64,000 nucleotides of DNA from Cyclaneusma minus (taxonomy: Eukaryota > Ascomycota > Leotiomycetes > Marthamycetales > Marthamycetaceae): the NCBI GenBank assembly GCA_037179335.1, contig JAKZHN010000033.1, positions 310,001-374,000 of the forward strand. The letters are read 5' to 3'. The first letter of the stretch is position 1. Each line of letters begins with the position of its first letter. The position numbers were made by a program, and so were the translations under genes. This document shows positions 33,351 through 44,739 of this stretch, piece by piece. A model generated the notes under the pieces. That model saw only the letters and a program-made list of their open reading frames with translations. It ran no database searches and had not been told where the DNA came from.

Positions 33351-34800
33351 GAGTTCCAAAAGTTCGAGTTACAAGCGCTGGCTGGTGACCCATAAAAGTA
33401 TGGTATCAGCGCAAATGGTGGCTGATAAGACAACAGCGAAATTGGGACGTGGTGGCAGAAGAGCTTTTTGACGGTCAGTAATGTAGGACTCCGCACTTGC
33501 AAAGCAAGTCTGTCGAACTGGGCGGGCGCTAAAAATGCTCGCTCAGGGAGATGGCAATATGTAACGGGGGCGAGCTCGACGCTAATTTGCGAATTCTCAG
33601 TAGGTTTAGATTCTTAGTCTACTCCATAACCAAAAAACACGCATACTTATACCTCTTCAGTCTGCCAAAACAGGCACTAAAGTTCGAAAACGTAGGAAGT
33701 CAACTAGCACAACAACAGCACTATCTGGCCTCGACGACAAAAATAGTTTCCAACGGTGCGATAGCAGCCTGAAATCTCGGCCCCGTAGATGAAGTAGTCT
33801 CAAGTCACTTGGCATGGGAAAACACCTGTCAGTCGAAGGCTCAAGGCGTCGAGCGAGGGCTAGGAAAAGCAACCGTAGTGGATACTCACAATGATAGAAG
33901 CAAAAACCCTTCCATTGAGATTGAGAGATGACATCTTACTCGGAATAGCTCAAGTGACCTGGTATTGTTTCAAGATTGACAAACCAGGTACTTTCAGTCC
34001 GAGGCTCAAGATTGCTTCAAGTACTCACTTCTGAAACATCAGACGTTTGTCGAAATATCCTCTCTCTTGAACCCAGCGAAGAAAGAACACACACCTGGGG
34101 TATTTGTACTCCGTAGCATGAAGGGAGTACGCAATAAGCTGATAGCGAGCTACACAAGCCTGGAAAGCCGCAGATGACAGCAGTACTTGCTTGCGACAAC
34201 AGAGATGTGCTCCGACGATATACCGAAGCACGACAGAGGATGCCCCGAGTTTTATGTCATTCTCCTAGTCGTAGATGTCGCTCGGTTCCTTCTACCTCGT
34301 CCTAACAGACAATGCCTTCCAGGGTGATTGGGAGCAAAAACTCCCACCATAGTCGCCAAAATCGAGTTTCACTGAGCTTGGCAATTCAGAGGAGGGCGAG
34401 AGACCCCTTATTTATGCCCATGAGGGCGACGAAAATAAATAGCACGTGATAAACTATTCCTCACTGAGTCATTGGGCTCAGCAGGACGCCGTTCAGCATG
34501 CCCCCTGAAAAAACACGTGTCTCCGTTCAAGCAATTCGGGGTATCTCATCCCAAGAAATTCTAAAAGTAGAGAACTCCTTTCATGGCTGCCTACCTACCT
34601 AGCTGTGATATCAAAGGATCCGAAAAGACAACCAGCGCCAGAACATATGCAAGTGATGCATCCTGTTGTCCATATCCATACCCTAGTGGCATAAACCTTG
34701 TAAAGCCGAGACAAGCATGCAATCCATCCATCCAACGCCTCGCTGCTCATCCGCCCTTCCCCATAACGCCTATAATTACACCCATCTACGCACCCCTATC
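33351..34800. other. Decayed repeat edge and GCN5 3' region
   Basis: No gene recognised. Minus-strand TATA-like GGTATAAGTATG (about 33645) and GGGCATAAATAAGGG (about 34405) plus CACGTG boxes at about 34442 and 34511 suggest more diverged units of the same repeat family. Confidence 0.4.
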
Positions 34801-36113
34801 TTAAGGCTCCAGATGCGACCACTCCGGGATATTCTTGATCTGCGCCCACATGAACTTCTCCAGCTTATTAGCACTCTTGGCATACGGCGTGGTCTCGTTG
34901 TTGTATGCGCGGCAGTTGTCGAAAACCAGCTTGGCGTCCTTGATGAAGTCTTCAGGCGTAGCATAGTTGTCGGCCTCGAGCTTGGTCTCCATAGTCTGGA
35001 GATCCATGGGCTCTTTGATCACATCATAGTAATCGGCCACCTCGTCCTTGTTGACAGGCTGAGCGAAAGGCCATGCAGACGGGTGATTTTGCATGTCGTT
35101 CAGCAAGTGCAGAAGCTGGTTGTAGTTGGGACCGTGTCGAGGCTGTCGTGCGAGTTCGTCCATGTCGGGAGACCAGCCGGAATCGCGGATCGCGTCGATG
35201 GTCATAGGGTCGATCTGGCAGACTCCGTTCTTCCATTGCTTGGGCGGGGGGTGTTTGGTATGGCTTTTGCTGAATGCGCGGATCTTGGCGTGGACTGCTT
35301 CTTTCTGCTTCAGGAGCATGCGACCCATTTCAAGATACCGTACCCGGGGCACCATTGTACACTGCATGATTGTACCGCCTTCGTAGTCTTTGATGTATCC
35401 CATCCATATGTGCCGTGGTAGCGAGATCTCCTTTGTAAAGCCTTGCTTCTTGAAGTATCCGATTGCATAGTTGTCGGCGTAGGTGAGGAAGTGCATAACG
35501 GGTGAGGTGGCTTTGACGTAGTCCTTGAGATGCGACATAAGGTGGGCTCCGTAGCCTTTGACTTGTTGTTCGGAAGAGATGGCGCAGAAGACGATCTCGG
35601 CGAATTTGCGGTCCATGAACGGACGCCATGTGATTCCACCAAGGACCTCCAAGGGTTTTCTGACAATGGCCATAGACAGATGGGTGCGGTCGTAGACAAG
35701 TCTCGCTATGTAGTCCTTGGGCATCTTCGGCAGCTGTTTCTGGAAGATGCATTTGAGGCCGGTCAGGATGATGAAGCTCTCGCGGCTGCCGTCATTGTTG
35801 ACGACTCGAAACTCGATATCGCCTTGTCGTTCTTCAGTAACAGCAGTCTTTTCACGGCATTTTGTAAGCATCTTGAGCGAAGAAGGATGGATGAAGTTCG
35901 AGGCAAGCTGGCTAGACGGGGAAAAGTGATGTTGGGAGTGCTCACCTTCTCTGGGAACGGGATAAGCTCCCCAGCGGCAGGCACCTTCTTGGGATCGGGA
36001 CTGCCACTATGCGATTGCTTCGCGCGCTTGCTGGCAGAGGGAGTGGATGGTTCCTGTGTAGCCTTGCGCTTCGCACCTTCACGTTGTCCAGTTTCCTCTT
36101 TGATGGGACCCAT
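34801..36113 (-). CDS. GCN5: Histone acetyltransferase Gcn5
   Basis: Catalytic subunit of SAGA/ADA; acetylates lysines of histone H3 and H2B tails. Two exons (35946-36113 and 34801-35847) give 404 aa. The N-terminus is short, basic and Ser/Pro-rich (KRKATQEPSTPSASKRAKQ), giving way at IPFPEK|TAVTEERQGDIEF across the intron. The GNAT domain (about 65-215) has the general-base Glu at about 140 in KFAEIVFCAISS, the acetyl-CoA loop EQQVKGYGAHLM, then YADNYAIGYFKKQGF. The C-terminal bromodomain (about 295-400) has WPFAQPVNKDEVADYYDVIK, PMDLQTMETKL and the acetyl-lysine Asn in FDNCRAYNNETTPY. All key residues are present. Length is typical for filamentous ascomycetes. It is transcribed divergently from OST5. 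Confidence 0.95.
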
Positions 36114-36460
36114 GTTGAGGTCAGCGGGCTTGGGCGGGCTCTACATGCGCAGTGTTCGACGTGGTAGACAGTGGCATCGCAATCTGGGCGACGGTGGTGT
36201 TCTTGTAATTGACTCTGGACCTATACCAAAGGCGAGGCGAGGCTGAAAGCGGAGGCCTTGCGCCTAGTACCCGCCTGCGGCCATAGCGCCATCGCGAGGC
36301 CCAAGCTCAATCGCGATATTCTGGCCACATTGACTTCAACACCTGCAAGGCTGATTGTCCATTTCCCCATACCAGATTGATCTCTTTGGCACCTCAACTG
36401 TCCGCAGATACGCTGTACAAGCAAACTCCGCCTCGTCACCCGCAATTTCCATCTGATCTT
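36114..36460. promoter_or_regulatory. Shared divergent promoter of GCN5 and OST5
   Basis: 347 bp separate the two start codons, so both promoters lie here. No TATA box was recognised on either strand. The segment contains GC-rich sequence at about 36230-36300. Confidence 0.5.
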
Positions 36461-36805
36461 ATGGACTCCTCACTGCGACAGGTCTGGGAAGGTGCCTCTA
36501 CCAATCCCTTCCAGCCCACCATTGCCAAAGGCTCCCAATTCACCGTCGGCTTCTCCCTGCTGCTGCTCGGCATCTTTCTGAGCGGCGTCTTCGGCTTGAG
36601 TAAGCTTCCAAAGACAATCTTCCAACTGGCAACCCTCTAACCAATGCTGCAGACAGATCTCTGGTCAACCTCCCGGTCATCGGCATTCCCGCATCCCTTG
36701 CAATTGCGTGAGTCGTGAAGCCCCCCGATCCACGCAAATCCCATACTAACATGGAGCAGCTTTGGTGCAGTCTACATGATCTGCGCCGTTGGAGTTTACG
36801 TTTAG
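36461..36805 (+). CDS. OST5: Oligosaccharyltransferase subunit Ost5
   Basis: Small subunit of the ER oligosaccharyltransferase that transfers glycan to Asn of nascent proteins. Three exons (36461-36599, 36653-36707, 36760-36805) give 79 aa. The product has the family layout: a short lumenal N-terminus (SLRQVWEGASTNPFQPTI), a first membrane span (FTVGFSLLLLGIFLSGVFGL), a short loop (NRSLVNLPVIGI) and a second span ending AFGAVYMICAVGVYV. Its size matches Ost5/TMEM258 homologues. Both introns are about 52 bp, and both joins restore the conserved loop and second helix. Only 157 bp separate it from RAD1 downstream. Confidence 0.88.
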
Positions 36806-36962
36806 AGCGGTCCAAGCAGCTCGGGGCGCATTTCCTACCTACAAATCTGTACATTAGCGGCCTCATAAAAGCATTCACGACCTTGCGGATTTGTCTCCTA
36901 TCTGTGACCGCCCGAACCACTTATACTCCATACGTCGAATCTCAGACTAGCCCACCAGAAAC

Positions 36963-38018
36963 ATGGAGTCTTCTCCGCCTCCAGAAGACGTTGGTGTGAT
37001 CTTTAGTGCTGTCACCAGCTCTGCAAGGCAGATGTTCCAGCTTCTGAACTCCATAGGCTTTTCCAACAAGGTCGATATCCATGTCACTGATCAGGGACTC
37101 AACTTCAGAGTCGAGGATACTCGAGTCATGCAGGGTATGTGCTACAAGTCCTATTGAAAGTAGCAACTAGTCTAACAATCATCAGGGAGTGTCTTCCTCG
37201 ACAAAGCCCTTTTCACCACCTACCAATATACAGCCTCTGATGAAGGCTCAGGCGATGAATCCGACTCCGAAACCGGCCCCAAATTCCAAATCTCCCTCCC
37301 CGCCCTCCTCGAAACCCTTCAAATATTCGGGGCCGCCGAAGCTGCCTCCCGCTTCCACCAAAATGCGGAACACACCACCAACATCCGCAAGAACCGCCCT
37401 GACGCCTTCAGCAACCCCGTACTAGGCACCGTAGGCATCTGCCGCCTCACTTACGTCGGCAACGGCCACCCCTTTAGTATAATACTCGAAGAAGCCGGCG
37501 TAACTACCACCTGCAACCTCACGACCTACGAGCCCGAAACCCCCACCGAAATCCCCCTAGGCCGCGATGCCATGCAAGTCAAAATCATCATGCAACCCCG
37601 CTGGCTCCTCGACGCCGTTAACGAAGTGGCGCAATTTGTCCCCGAGAAGCTGTCGATCACCGCACACGTCAACGCTCCCTATCTGACTCTCTCCGCTTCT
37701 GGTCATCTGGGAGATGTAAGCATAGATTTCTCTAAGGGCAGAGATCTGCTGGAGAATTTTGCGGTCAAGCATAAGTGGACGCAGAGCTATCGCTTTAAGC
37801 TGATTCAGCAGGCGAGTGATGCCATGAAGCTTGCCACCAAGGTGAGTTTAAGAGGTGATGAGCAGGGAGTTTTGAGTCTGCAGTTTATGGTGGAGATTGA
37901 AGGCTGCGGTGTGAATTTTGTCGATTTCCGTTTCGTGCCTAATACTGATGATGATGAGGATGGGGAGAGTGTGGATGGCGATTACAATGAGGCTGACGAG
38001 GATGCGATGGAGCAATGA
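36963..38018 (+). CDS. RAD1: Checkpoint clamp subunit Rad1 (9-1-1)
   Basis: Member of the Rad9-Rad1-Hus1 sliding clamp that is loaded at damaged DNA and activates the ATR/Mec1 pathway. Two exons (36963-37134 and 37186-38018) give 334 aa. Family features include the N-terminal IFSAVTSSARQMFQLLNSIG followed by VDIHVTDQGLNFRVEDTRVM, then joined across the intron GSVFLDKALFTTY, and the central LPALLETLQIFGAAE. The second PCNA-like half has QVKIIMQPRWLLDAVNEV, LTLSASGHLGDVSIDFSK and the end VEIEGCGVNFVDFRFVP. An acidic tail (DDDEDGESVDGDYNEADEDA) closes the protein. Expected length and two-domain layout are intact. Confidence 0.9.
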
Positions 38019-38269
38019 GCTATGAATGGCGAGCAGTGGGGCTATGGGTTCGCCGTGTCGTGCTTGATCGATGATTCTTGCTGCCATTGTTTTATAGCTT
38101 CAAGCAAAAGTCAGGAGGAGGAGAGCTTGCAAATCAAGACGCTCAAGAGTTGATCTAACAAAACGTTTGTGCTTCTCCGATTCGTGACTCTCTTTTCGCA
38201 CGTGTCTCCGCCCCTTTTCCATTCCCCGCCTTCTCGAGCTCAGCAAGCCAGAAGGTCAGGGGTGGGGCC

Positions 38270-38276
38270 TATAAAA
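38270..38276 (+). promoter_or_regulatory. TATA box between RAD1 and catalase
   Basis: CCTATAAAAGG on the plus strand, a near-consensus TATA box, with no annotated plus-strand gene downstream before the convergent catalase end. A 26-codon ORF begins 39 bp later at 38309. Confidence 0.5.
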
Positions 38277-38308
38277 GGAATTCCTTACAAGACCGAAGTG
38301 ACAACAAG

Positions 38309-38389
38309 ATGAAAACAGACTCGAACACGGCGCTGGGGGAAAGCAAGCCTCTGTGTCGCTGGTTTGAACTATTTGTGTGGACGGCTTAA
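38309..38389 (+). CDS. Possible 26-aa peptide ORF
   Basis: ATG in AACAAGATGAAA context opens 26 codons ending TAA. It starts 39 bp after a strong plus-strand TATA box in the gap between RAD1 and the catalase 3' end. The peptide is unremarkable (contains CRWFELFVW). It could be the first ORF of a short transcript or a chance frame. Confidence 0.2.
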   Translation: MKTDSNTALGESKPLCRWFELFVWTA

Positions 38390-38580
38390 TAGAGAGAATC
38401 GACCTCAACTTTTGATTAGGTTAGAGCTAATATATACAAGAATATCTTTCCCGACCCCCGACACCAACATCAGACCACTGTTTGCACAGATTTATCTTTA
38501 GACTCTCCTTCCCCCCGCGAACAACCCCGACTCCAAAGCACTCTCATCTGATCTCATATCATTACATCATTATACATTAC

Positions 38581-41141
38581 CTAAACATCACCAACAGCAA
38601 ATCTGTCCACGAATCTAAACACACTCAAACCCTCCCCAAAGCTAGTCGTGAAAGCATTAACATCATTGCCAGTGTAGACACCAGTCTCGTTCTTCTTGAT
38701 ACCAGCAGCGGAGAGAGCAGCGGAAGCGCTGCCAACGGCTCCGACTGGCTTGCCCCATCTGTATGCATCTTCGAGGATTTGCAAGGGGCGGGCGGCGGGG
38801 AAGAGCGTCGAGGCGGTCGTGTTGGTGAATAGGGCTTCGGCGCCGGGGGCTACGATGACTCCGTCGTAGCCGCTGGCGTCGGCGGCAGAGTAGGTCTGGT
38901 TGATGCCGGTTCCGAGGTGCTCGGCGATGACGTAGACGTTCAGACCCTTGGCAGTCAAGGACTTCAGCAGCGAGGAGGCAGACGACAGCGAGGAGTTGGA
39001 GGCAGTAGAGGCCAGGATACCGACGTTCAAGGTGGCAATGGAAGGCAGGGTGTTGTTGAAGATCGACAGGGCGGCCGAGCTGTTGTTGTTGTAGTAAGTG
39101 GAATCGGCAGCAGGGGCGGTCATGCCGAGAGCTTGGGCGACGGCGGAGGCGAGCTCGTGGGAGACGCGGTTCAGTTGGATGAGCACGTTTTGCTTGACAA
39201 CGTCGCTGGTGAGATGCGAGGTCTCGAAGCGCATGGCGTTGATGAGGAATTGCTTCTCGGCTGGGATGAGCGAGTTGTAGAAGAGACGGGGCTGAGACCA
39301 GACGTCGGCGAAGGTGGAGGAGACGCTGCGAGTGAGGCTGCCACTGATGGTGCGGTTAGGGGCAGTGAAGAAACCGCGGCCCTCGGTGCGGGTGGCTTGC
39401 TTGGGGGAGCCGCTGTTGAGGGTGTTGGGAGAGTAGGCAGCGGTGTTCAGGGGAATGTAGTGCTGGCCAGCTCCGTCGCGGTTGTTGTTGTGGATGGGGA
39501 CGCGGGGGCGGTTGATTGGGAGTTGCTCAAAGTTGGGTCCGTTGTGACGGTTGAGCTGGGTGTCGAGGTAGGAGAAGATACGGCCCTGGAGAAGGGGATC
39601 TTCGGTGAAGTCGATTCCTCGGACGATGTGACCAGGTTGGAACTTGAATGTGTAAGTACAGGTTTATCTGACAGCAGGGGGCTAAAGTCGTTCAAATCTG
39701 ACTTACCATGACTTGCTCGGTCTCGGCAAAGTAGTTGGAAGGGTTCATGTTCAATTGCATCTTGCCTAGAATCTGAACAGGGACCAACTCCTCAGGAATG
39801 ATCTTGGTAGGGTCCAAGACGTCGAATCCGAAGCTCAGTTGCTCATCCTCATCGATGACCTGAACACCGAGCTCCCACTCTGGGTAATTACCGCTCTCAA
39901 TGGCCTCCCAGAGGTCTTGTCGGTGGAAGTCGGCATTCTTTCCGGCAAGAACTTGAGCCTCTTCCCAAACCAAACTGGCCTTGCCTTGCACAGACTTCCA
40001 GTGCCACTTCACAAGCTTGGATGAACCATCATCAGTGACTAATATCTCTGTTAGCCGCAGTCCCAAAATCATGAAGCTAAGAAGTACCGACCCATGCGGA
40101 AGGTATGGATACCAAATCCATCCATATGACGGAAGGATCTGGGAATACCGTAGCCAGCCATAGCCCAGAAAAGGGTGTGCAGAGAGCTGGGCTGCTGGCT
40201 GAAGAAGTCCCAAGCGGAGTCATGTGCGGTGGCTGCTTGGGGAATTTCCCTATCCGGAGCTGGCTTGACAGCATGGATCAAATCGGGGAACTGAATAGCA
40301 TCCTGGATGAAGAAGACTGGAATGTTGTTTCCCACGATATCTGTAATTAATTTAGCATGTAACCTTGGACAGAGATATTGGCTACGAAGAGTAATAGAAT
40401 GAAAAGAAGAGGGGCGTGTGAGAATATCGACTGCTTTCAGGCGTGGGCCACGAGCTAAGAGAACTAATGACACATACCAAAGTTTCCCTCGTCCGTGTAG
40501 AATCTGGTGGCAAATCCGTGAACATCTCTTGCGGTGTCTGCACTCCCTCGACTGCCTGCAACAGTTGAGAAGCGGGTGAACATGGGGGTTTGCTTTCCTT
40601 CAGCAGAAAGGAAAGAAGCAGCAGTCAAGTTGCTCCAGTCGCCATAACTGGTGAAAGTACCGTGTGCTCCTATCAGACATGTCAGTGAAACTGTAATAAA
40701 GAAACGAGGAACAAGCAATGGCAACATACCGGCACCTCGAGCGTGGACGGCGCGTTCAGGGACCTGGAAAGAAGCATGTTAGCCACTTGTACTTCATCAG
40801 GCTCAAGTCAACAACCAACATACCCGCTCATGGTCGAAGTGTTGAATCTTCTGACGGAAGATGAAGTCTTCAAGCAAGACAGAGCCCCTTGCTCCCGCCT
40901 TCAAGCTGGTCTGGTCATCGATTGGGCCGCCAACATCCGAGGTAAGGTATGAGTCGGTGTCGTTGAGGGTGAACTGGCTCATGAACTCGGTAGTATCAGA
41001 TGAAGTCGACACATCTCTGCGGAGATGCTCGTGGGGGATGTCAGCATCCACGCTGATACCATCCATATAAGGGCATACTGCCGCAGCAGTTGCCGAGAGG
41101 GCAAGAACCAAGTTCAGGTGATGCATGACGGAGTTGACCAT
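38581..41141 (-). CDS. Secreted large-subunit catalase (clade 2)
   Basis: Decomposes hydrogen peroxide; this long-subunit group includes fungal secreted or wall catalases. Six exons: 40824-41141, 40730-40763, 40478-40669, 40092-40340, 39707-40038 and 38581-39642, giving 728 aa. A hydrophobic N-terminus (MHHLNLVLALSATAAAVC) is a likely signal peptide. The heme-site catalytic His (about 113) is in VPERAVHARGAGAHG, formed across a 34-bp exon, with FSTVAGSRGSADTARDVHGF after it. The proximal heme Tyr (about 400) is in GRIFSYLDTQLNR. The C-terminal about 170 residues form the flavodoxin/DJ-1-like domain of large catalases (LNVGILASTAS, GYDGVIVAPGAEALF, AYRWGKPVGAVGSA). Several N-glycosylation motifs are present. 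The start could be ATG 41141 or, five codons later, 41126. Confidence 0.94.
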
Positions 41142-43045
41142 ATTGACAAGAGGGGGAGTACTCGGCGGCCTACAACTATCCGTTTCCACAAACCTACACG
41201 AATCGAGGACATGAGGCTCTTCTTATACCTCCGGCGAGATCGTCTCCAGATTTGCCTTAGTTCCTGAGAAGGGTTCAAGGGGGCTGACAAGTCACCATGG
41301 TCGACTTAGTAAACAGGGTAGCGAATCTCAATCCAGTAATCCATTGATCCAGTAATCCACACCGTCATCGGATTCCCACAGACAAACCCGATAAAAATAT
41401 CTGTGCCCTCAACCTTGCGCCCTTGCTATCAAACGTGAATCTCACATGTGCATGATTCGGTCATGTCCCCCACAGCATCGCGCGGTGGCTTCATAACACA
41501 GACCCCTAGGCCTGCTTGCACTTGCTTATTAGAGTAGGAGACGGAATCAGCGTCCTATGAGAGAGCTCGAATTTGTTGCATGTTTGTTGTTTCTCTGCAT
41601 ATGCGGGGCTGACAGGGAAGTCCTTTTATATATAAAACTGGGGCTCTGTTCAGTTGCATTGACGGCAGCACGAGAACGTGGAACACACGAGAAGTCGAGC
41701 AACCCCCGGAGACACCACTGGGGTCGATTGGTAAGTGGAAGCTTGTTTGGAAACAGCCCAGTCACCTTGATCGTCTGAACTTTAAAGAAACACTGAACTC
41801 TAAATGATAAGAAAGGCCTGAAATCACCAGAAACAAGAAGCAGTTAAGGTAAGCAGAAGCAGGGGCCCTGGTCTCGGCGGTTGACTATCCCGCCCTTGCA
41901 ACTTCGAGCCAAGACGGGTCGCGGCCTTGTCGAGGTTCATCTCCGTAGCATTGTGTCGCCATGAAAGCCCAAAATAAGAAATGTAGACTGGAGAAATGTA
42001 ACCTCATGGAGGCCCGAGCAGCTGTACCCGAGCAGACGCACCCGAGCACGTTGTTCCTGAGACCCCATCCGGGGTTGCGTGGAGATCGTCAGGGGAATCA
42101 TTCCCTGGGTTCTGGAAGGCCAGGTTTTGACGAATGTGACGAAGCTGATAAGTCGGCCTGTATGGCGTGAGTAGATTACCAAGAAGCAGTTGGAAAAGAA
42201 GATCTAGACTGGCGCCCTCTGGCCAATTGCCAAGCAGTATTAGAAATCGTCTCGGGCTGGCCAGCCACTTGGCAGTTTGATTCTTTCTCAGCAAGTGGCT
42301 TGGTGATTGGCAATTGGCATCGTTGGTTCGCTGGGCGGTGAGCACTAGATGACAGCCGGTTCTGCCCAGAGGCTTGGTAAGGCCGTTGTGGTGAAGTGGT
42401 GAAGATCAGGGTGGAAAGTTGACTCGCGATCGGACGCAGCACGGTGAAGATTTCGTCCCAACGTGCCGTTTTTTTCTTTTTTGTTTCCTGTTGTTTCCCG
42501 TTGTTTCGCCGTGCTTCTGTATGATTCGGGGGTGAGTGGTCCTTGGATTGAGTTGGCTTTTGAGAGTTTTGACGCTGCAAAGCGCGACGGCCCGTTCCTA
42601 AGATGAAGGATGGAGGATGGAGAGTTTTGGGGGAGCTTAGGTCCAAGATGCGACATCACCGGTGCAGCGGAGTTAACGGCCTTAAGTTTCGCCCAGAACC
42701 TGACGATTCGGGCATCAAGCACGATGACTTCGCACCTAGGTTCGCGATGGTGCAAATCCATTTGCATTCAAATGGACGCTCTTTCAAGGCTGACCACGAT
42801 TGCTTGGACTGTCTCAAGACAGTGTAGGTCATCAGGAGTATTTGGTAAGTGCAGCTTTCTTCAACCTCTGCGACCTTTCAACTTCAGCTTTCCACCGTCG
42901 AATCAGATCAGCTTTCGCTGTACGACACATATCCTCAATCATGCGCATCATGGAGGCAACAACCACCAGACTACATCTGTCAAGCTCGACGCTTGCTTGG
43001 AGAAGCTGTCGTCCCCGAATCCAGACCACTATATAAGACGAGGCT
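41142..43045. other. Intergenic between catalase and MBL-fold gene
   Basis: 1.9 kb holding the divergent upstream regions of both genes. Reading frames here (for example around 42345-42800 on both strands) are Ser/Arg/Pro-rich and unlike proteins. A TATA-like TATATAAAA lies near 41629. Confidence 0.4.
43030..43037 (+). promoter_or_regulatory. TATA box adjacent to the MBL-fold start codon
   Basis: TATATAAG lies only 8 bp before the ATG at 43046. A TATA box normally lies at least 25-30 bp before the transcription start, so either it is not used or translation starts at a later ATG. Confidence 0.4.
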
Positions 43046-44056
43046 ATGCAGGCGAAGACGACTCTCCCCGATATCCCCTCAAACCTGCACCGACGACCTT
43101 GCCTCACCCATCTCAACGCCGATACCTCGTGGTTACTGTCCATTCCGCGGCCCGACGACGATGAGACGGGGCGCTCCTACTTTCATCTCCTTATCGATCC
43201 ATGGCTGAAAGGAGGGCAAAGCGATGTCACGAAGCTGCTCAGCCAGCAGTGGCACGCCATCCCAAGCGCTCTGCAGACTATCAAGGCCGTCGATGAGCTG
43301 GCGCAAGAACTGGAAGATGCCATCTCATCTGCCACGCCTGCATCGAAGCCAGTGACCTTCATTGATGCTGTCGTCGTGAGCCACGAGTTTACAGACCACA
43401 TGCACCAGCAAACCCTTCTCGAAGTCGACCCATCCGTCCCAGTGTACGCCACGGCGAAGGCGGCAAATATCATCGCTTCGTGGAAACATTTCAAGACCGT
43501 CAACACAGTCGAGAAGATTACTGGGTCTGGCAGAGACTGGAAGGAGACCTCGAAACTACCGCTGCCCGGCTGGCTTGGAATATGCAGAGTGGCTTATGAG
43601 GGCTCCGATATGCTTTACTACCACTCTGCCGTTCTTATCACCTGGCAGCTTGCTCCTGACCAGAAGATTGAAGCGTGTATCTACACACCTCACGGCATTG
43701 CGCCCGAGGACCTGAAGCCTGTTGCCTCTGCTCAGCCGCCAATCCACACTCTGGCACTGCTGCATGGTCTTCACGACATTCAGGTCGGGGCTCAGTTGAA
43801 CCTGGGAGCACACAACGGGTTGAAGGCGCAGAGGTTATTGAATGCGAAATACTGGATCGGAACACACGATGAAGTGAAGCGTGGTGGAGGCATTGTCAGT
43901 TGGTTCTTGAAGCGCAAAGTTCTGACTGTCGAGGAAGCCCTTGAGCAAGAAATCAAGAAGGAGCAAGGCGATGCGGGGGAGCCAGCTCAGGAACTTGACA
44001 ACGTTCACTTTGTGGATCTGCAGAATGGGGAGAGTCTGGTTCTGGAAGATATCTAG
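43046..44056 (+). CDS. Metallo-beta-lactamase-fold protein, incomplete metal motif
   Basis: An intronless frame of 336 codons. It resembles the fungal group of cytosolic MBL-superfamily proteins: LTHLNADTSWLLSIP near the start, DPWLKGGQSDVTKLLS, then FIDAVVVSHEFTDHMHQQTL. The latter sits where the fold normally has HxHxDH; here the pattern is S-H-E-F-T-D-H, lacking the second His. This substitution is seen in fungal relatives and suggests altered or single-metal binding. Later blocks (VPVYATAKAANIIASW, LLYYHS-type, HGLHDIQVGAQLNLGAHNGL) fit the fold. The C-terminus is acidic. Substrate unknown. The initiating ATG is doubtful because a TATA box lies immediately before it; the conserved core begins about residue 20. 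Confidence 0.75.
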   Translation: MQAKTTLPDIPSNLHRRPCLTHLNADTSWLLSIPRPDDDETGRSYFHLLIDPWLKGGQSDVTKLLSQQWHAIPSALQTIKAVDELAQELEDAISSATPASKPVTFIDAVVVSHEFTDHMHQQTLLEVDPSVPVYATAKAANIIASWKHFKTVNTVEKITGSGRDWKETSKLPLPGWLGICRVAYEGSDMLYYHSAVLITWQLAPDQKIEACIYTPHGIAPEDLKPVASAQPPIHTLALLHGLHDIQVGAQLNLGAHNGLKAQRLLNAKYWIGTHDEVKRGGGIVSWFLKRKVLTVEEALEQEIKKEQGDAGEPAQELDNVHFVDLQNGESLVLEDI

Positions 44057-44739
44057 ACTCGTCTTGGGAAATATCTAGGGTCCTCCTGCAGATCATGCGG
44101 GATAATCGTCTGCAAATCCTCCCCCGCTCTGTGTTGGCAGAATCGTACAGGAACCGCGTTACACCGCTAGTCCACAATGACTGCCAGTTCCTGGATTCAT
44201 TCGTTGGGAAGTATTGATATCAGCGTGATGCGTGTCTGGGCGCCTTCCACCTGCTTCAAGTTATCAAGCGCCGCTATCGGTAACGAGGCGGTGAGACCAA
44301 GTCGTAACGCGGGTAGCCCCGATGCTCTCGTCTCATACGCCCAACGCGCGATTTATATGCAAGTTCGAGCTCTCGTTTGAAGCTTTCTCCGCCAGAAAGT
44401 GTTTCGTGAGTCGAGGAAATCCTGACTCGTGGTTGATTTCGTATGTCAATTCGTTCATCTCGTCTCCTGCATATGTTGGCTTTTATGCAGGACTCCGTGG
44501 CCTCTCTTCTTACATACAACTTGACAACATGACTACTATCGGGGGAGAAACTCGGGCGCTTAGGGACCTTGATAGCTATCAATCCAGCTATATATATGCC
44601 TCCATACTTTCTTTTACGAAGTTTCTCAGATAGCTTTCAGCGTATTGCTTTCATATCATCAAGATCGAAGTTTCCGATTTCACGCTACAAGTATCTATAA
44701 AGAATTCCATCTTTACTTCGTCCCAAACCTTATATCAAA
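44057..44739. other. Intergenic
   Basis: No gene. Upstream region of the next gene; CTATATATATGCC near 44588 is TATA-like. Confidence 0.4.

Noticed and set aside
38917..39711. 264-codon plus-strand Gly/Val-rich frame opposite catalase
   Set aside because: Antisense shadow of the last catalase exon; the catalase frame has clear domain matches.
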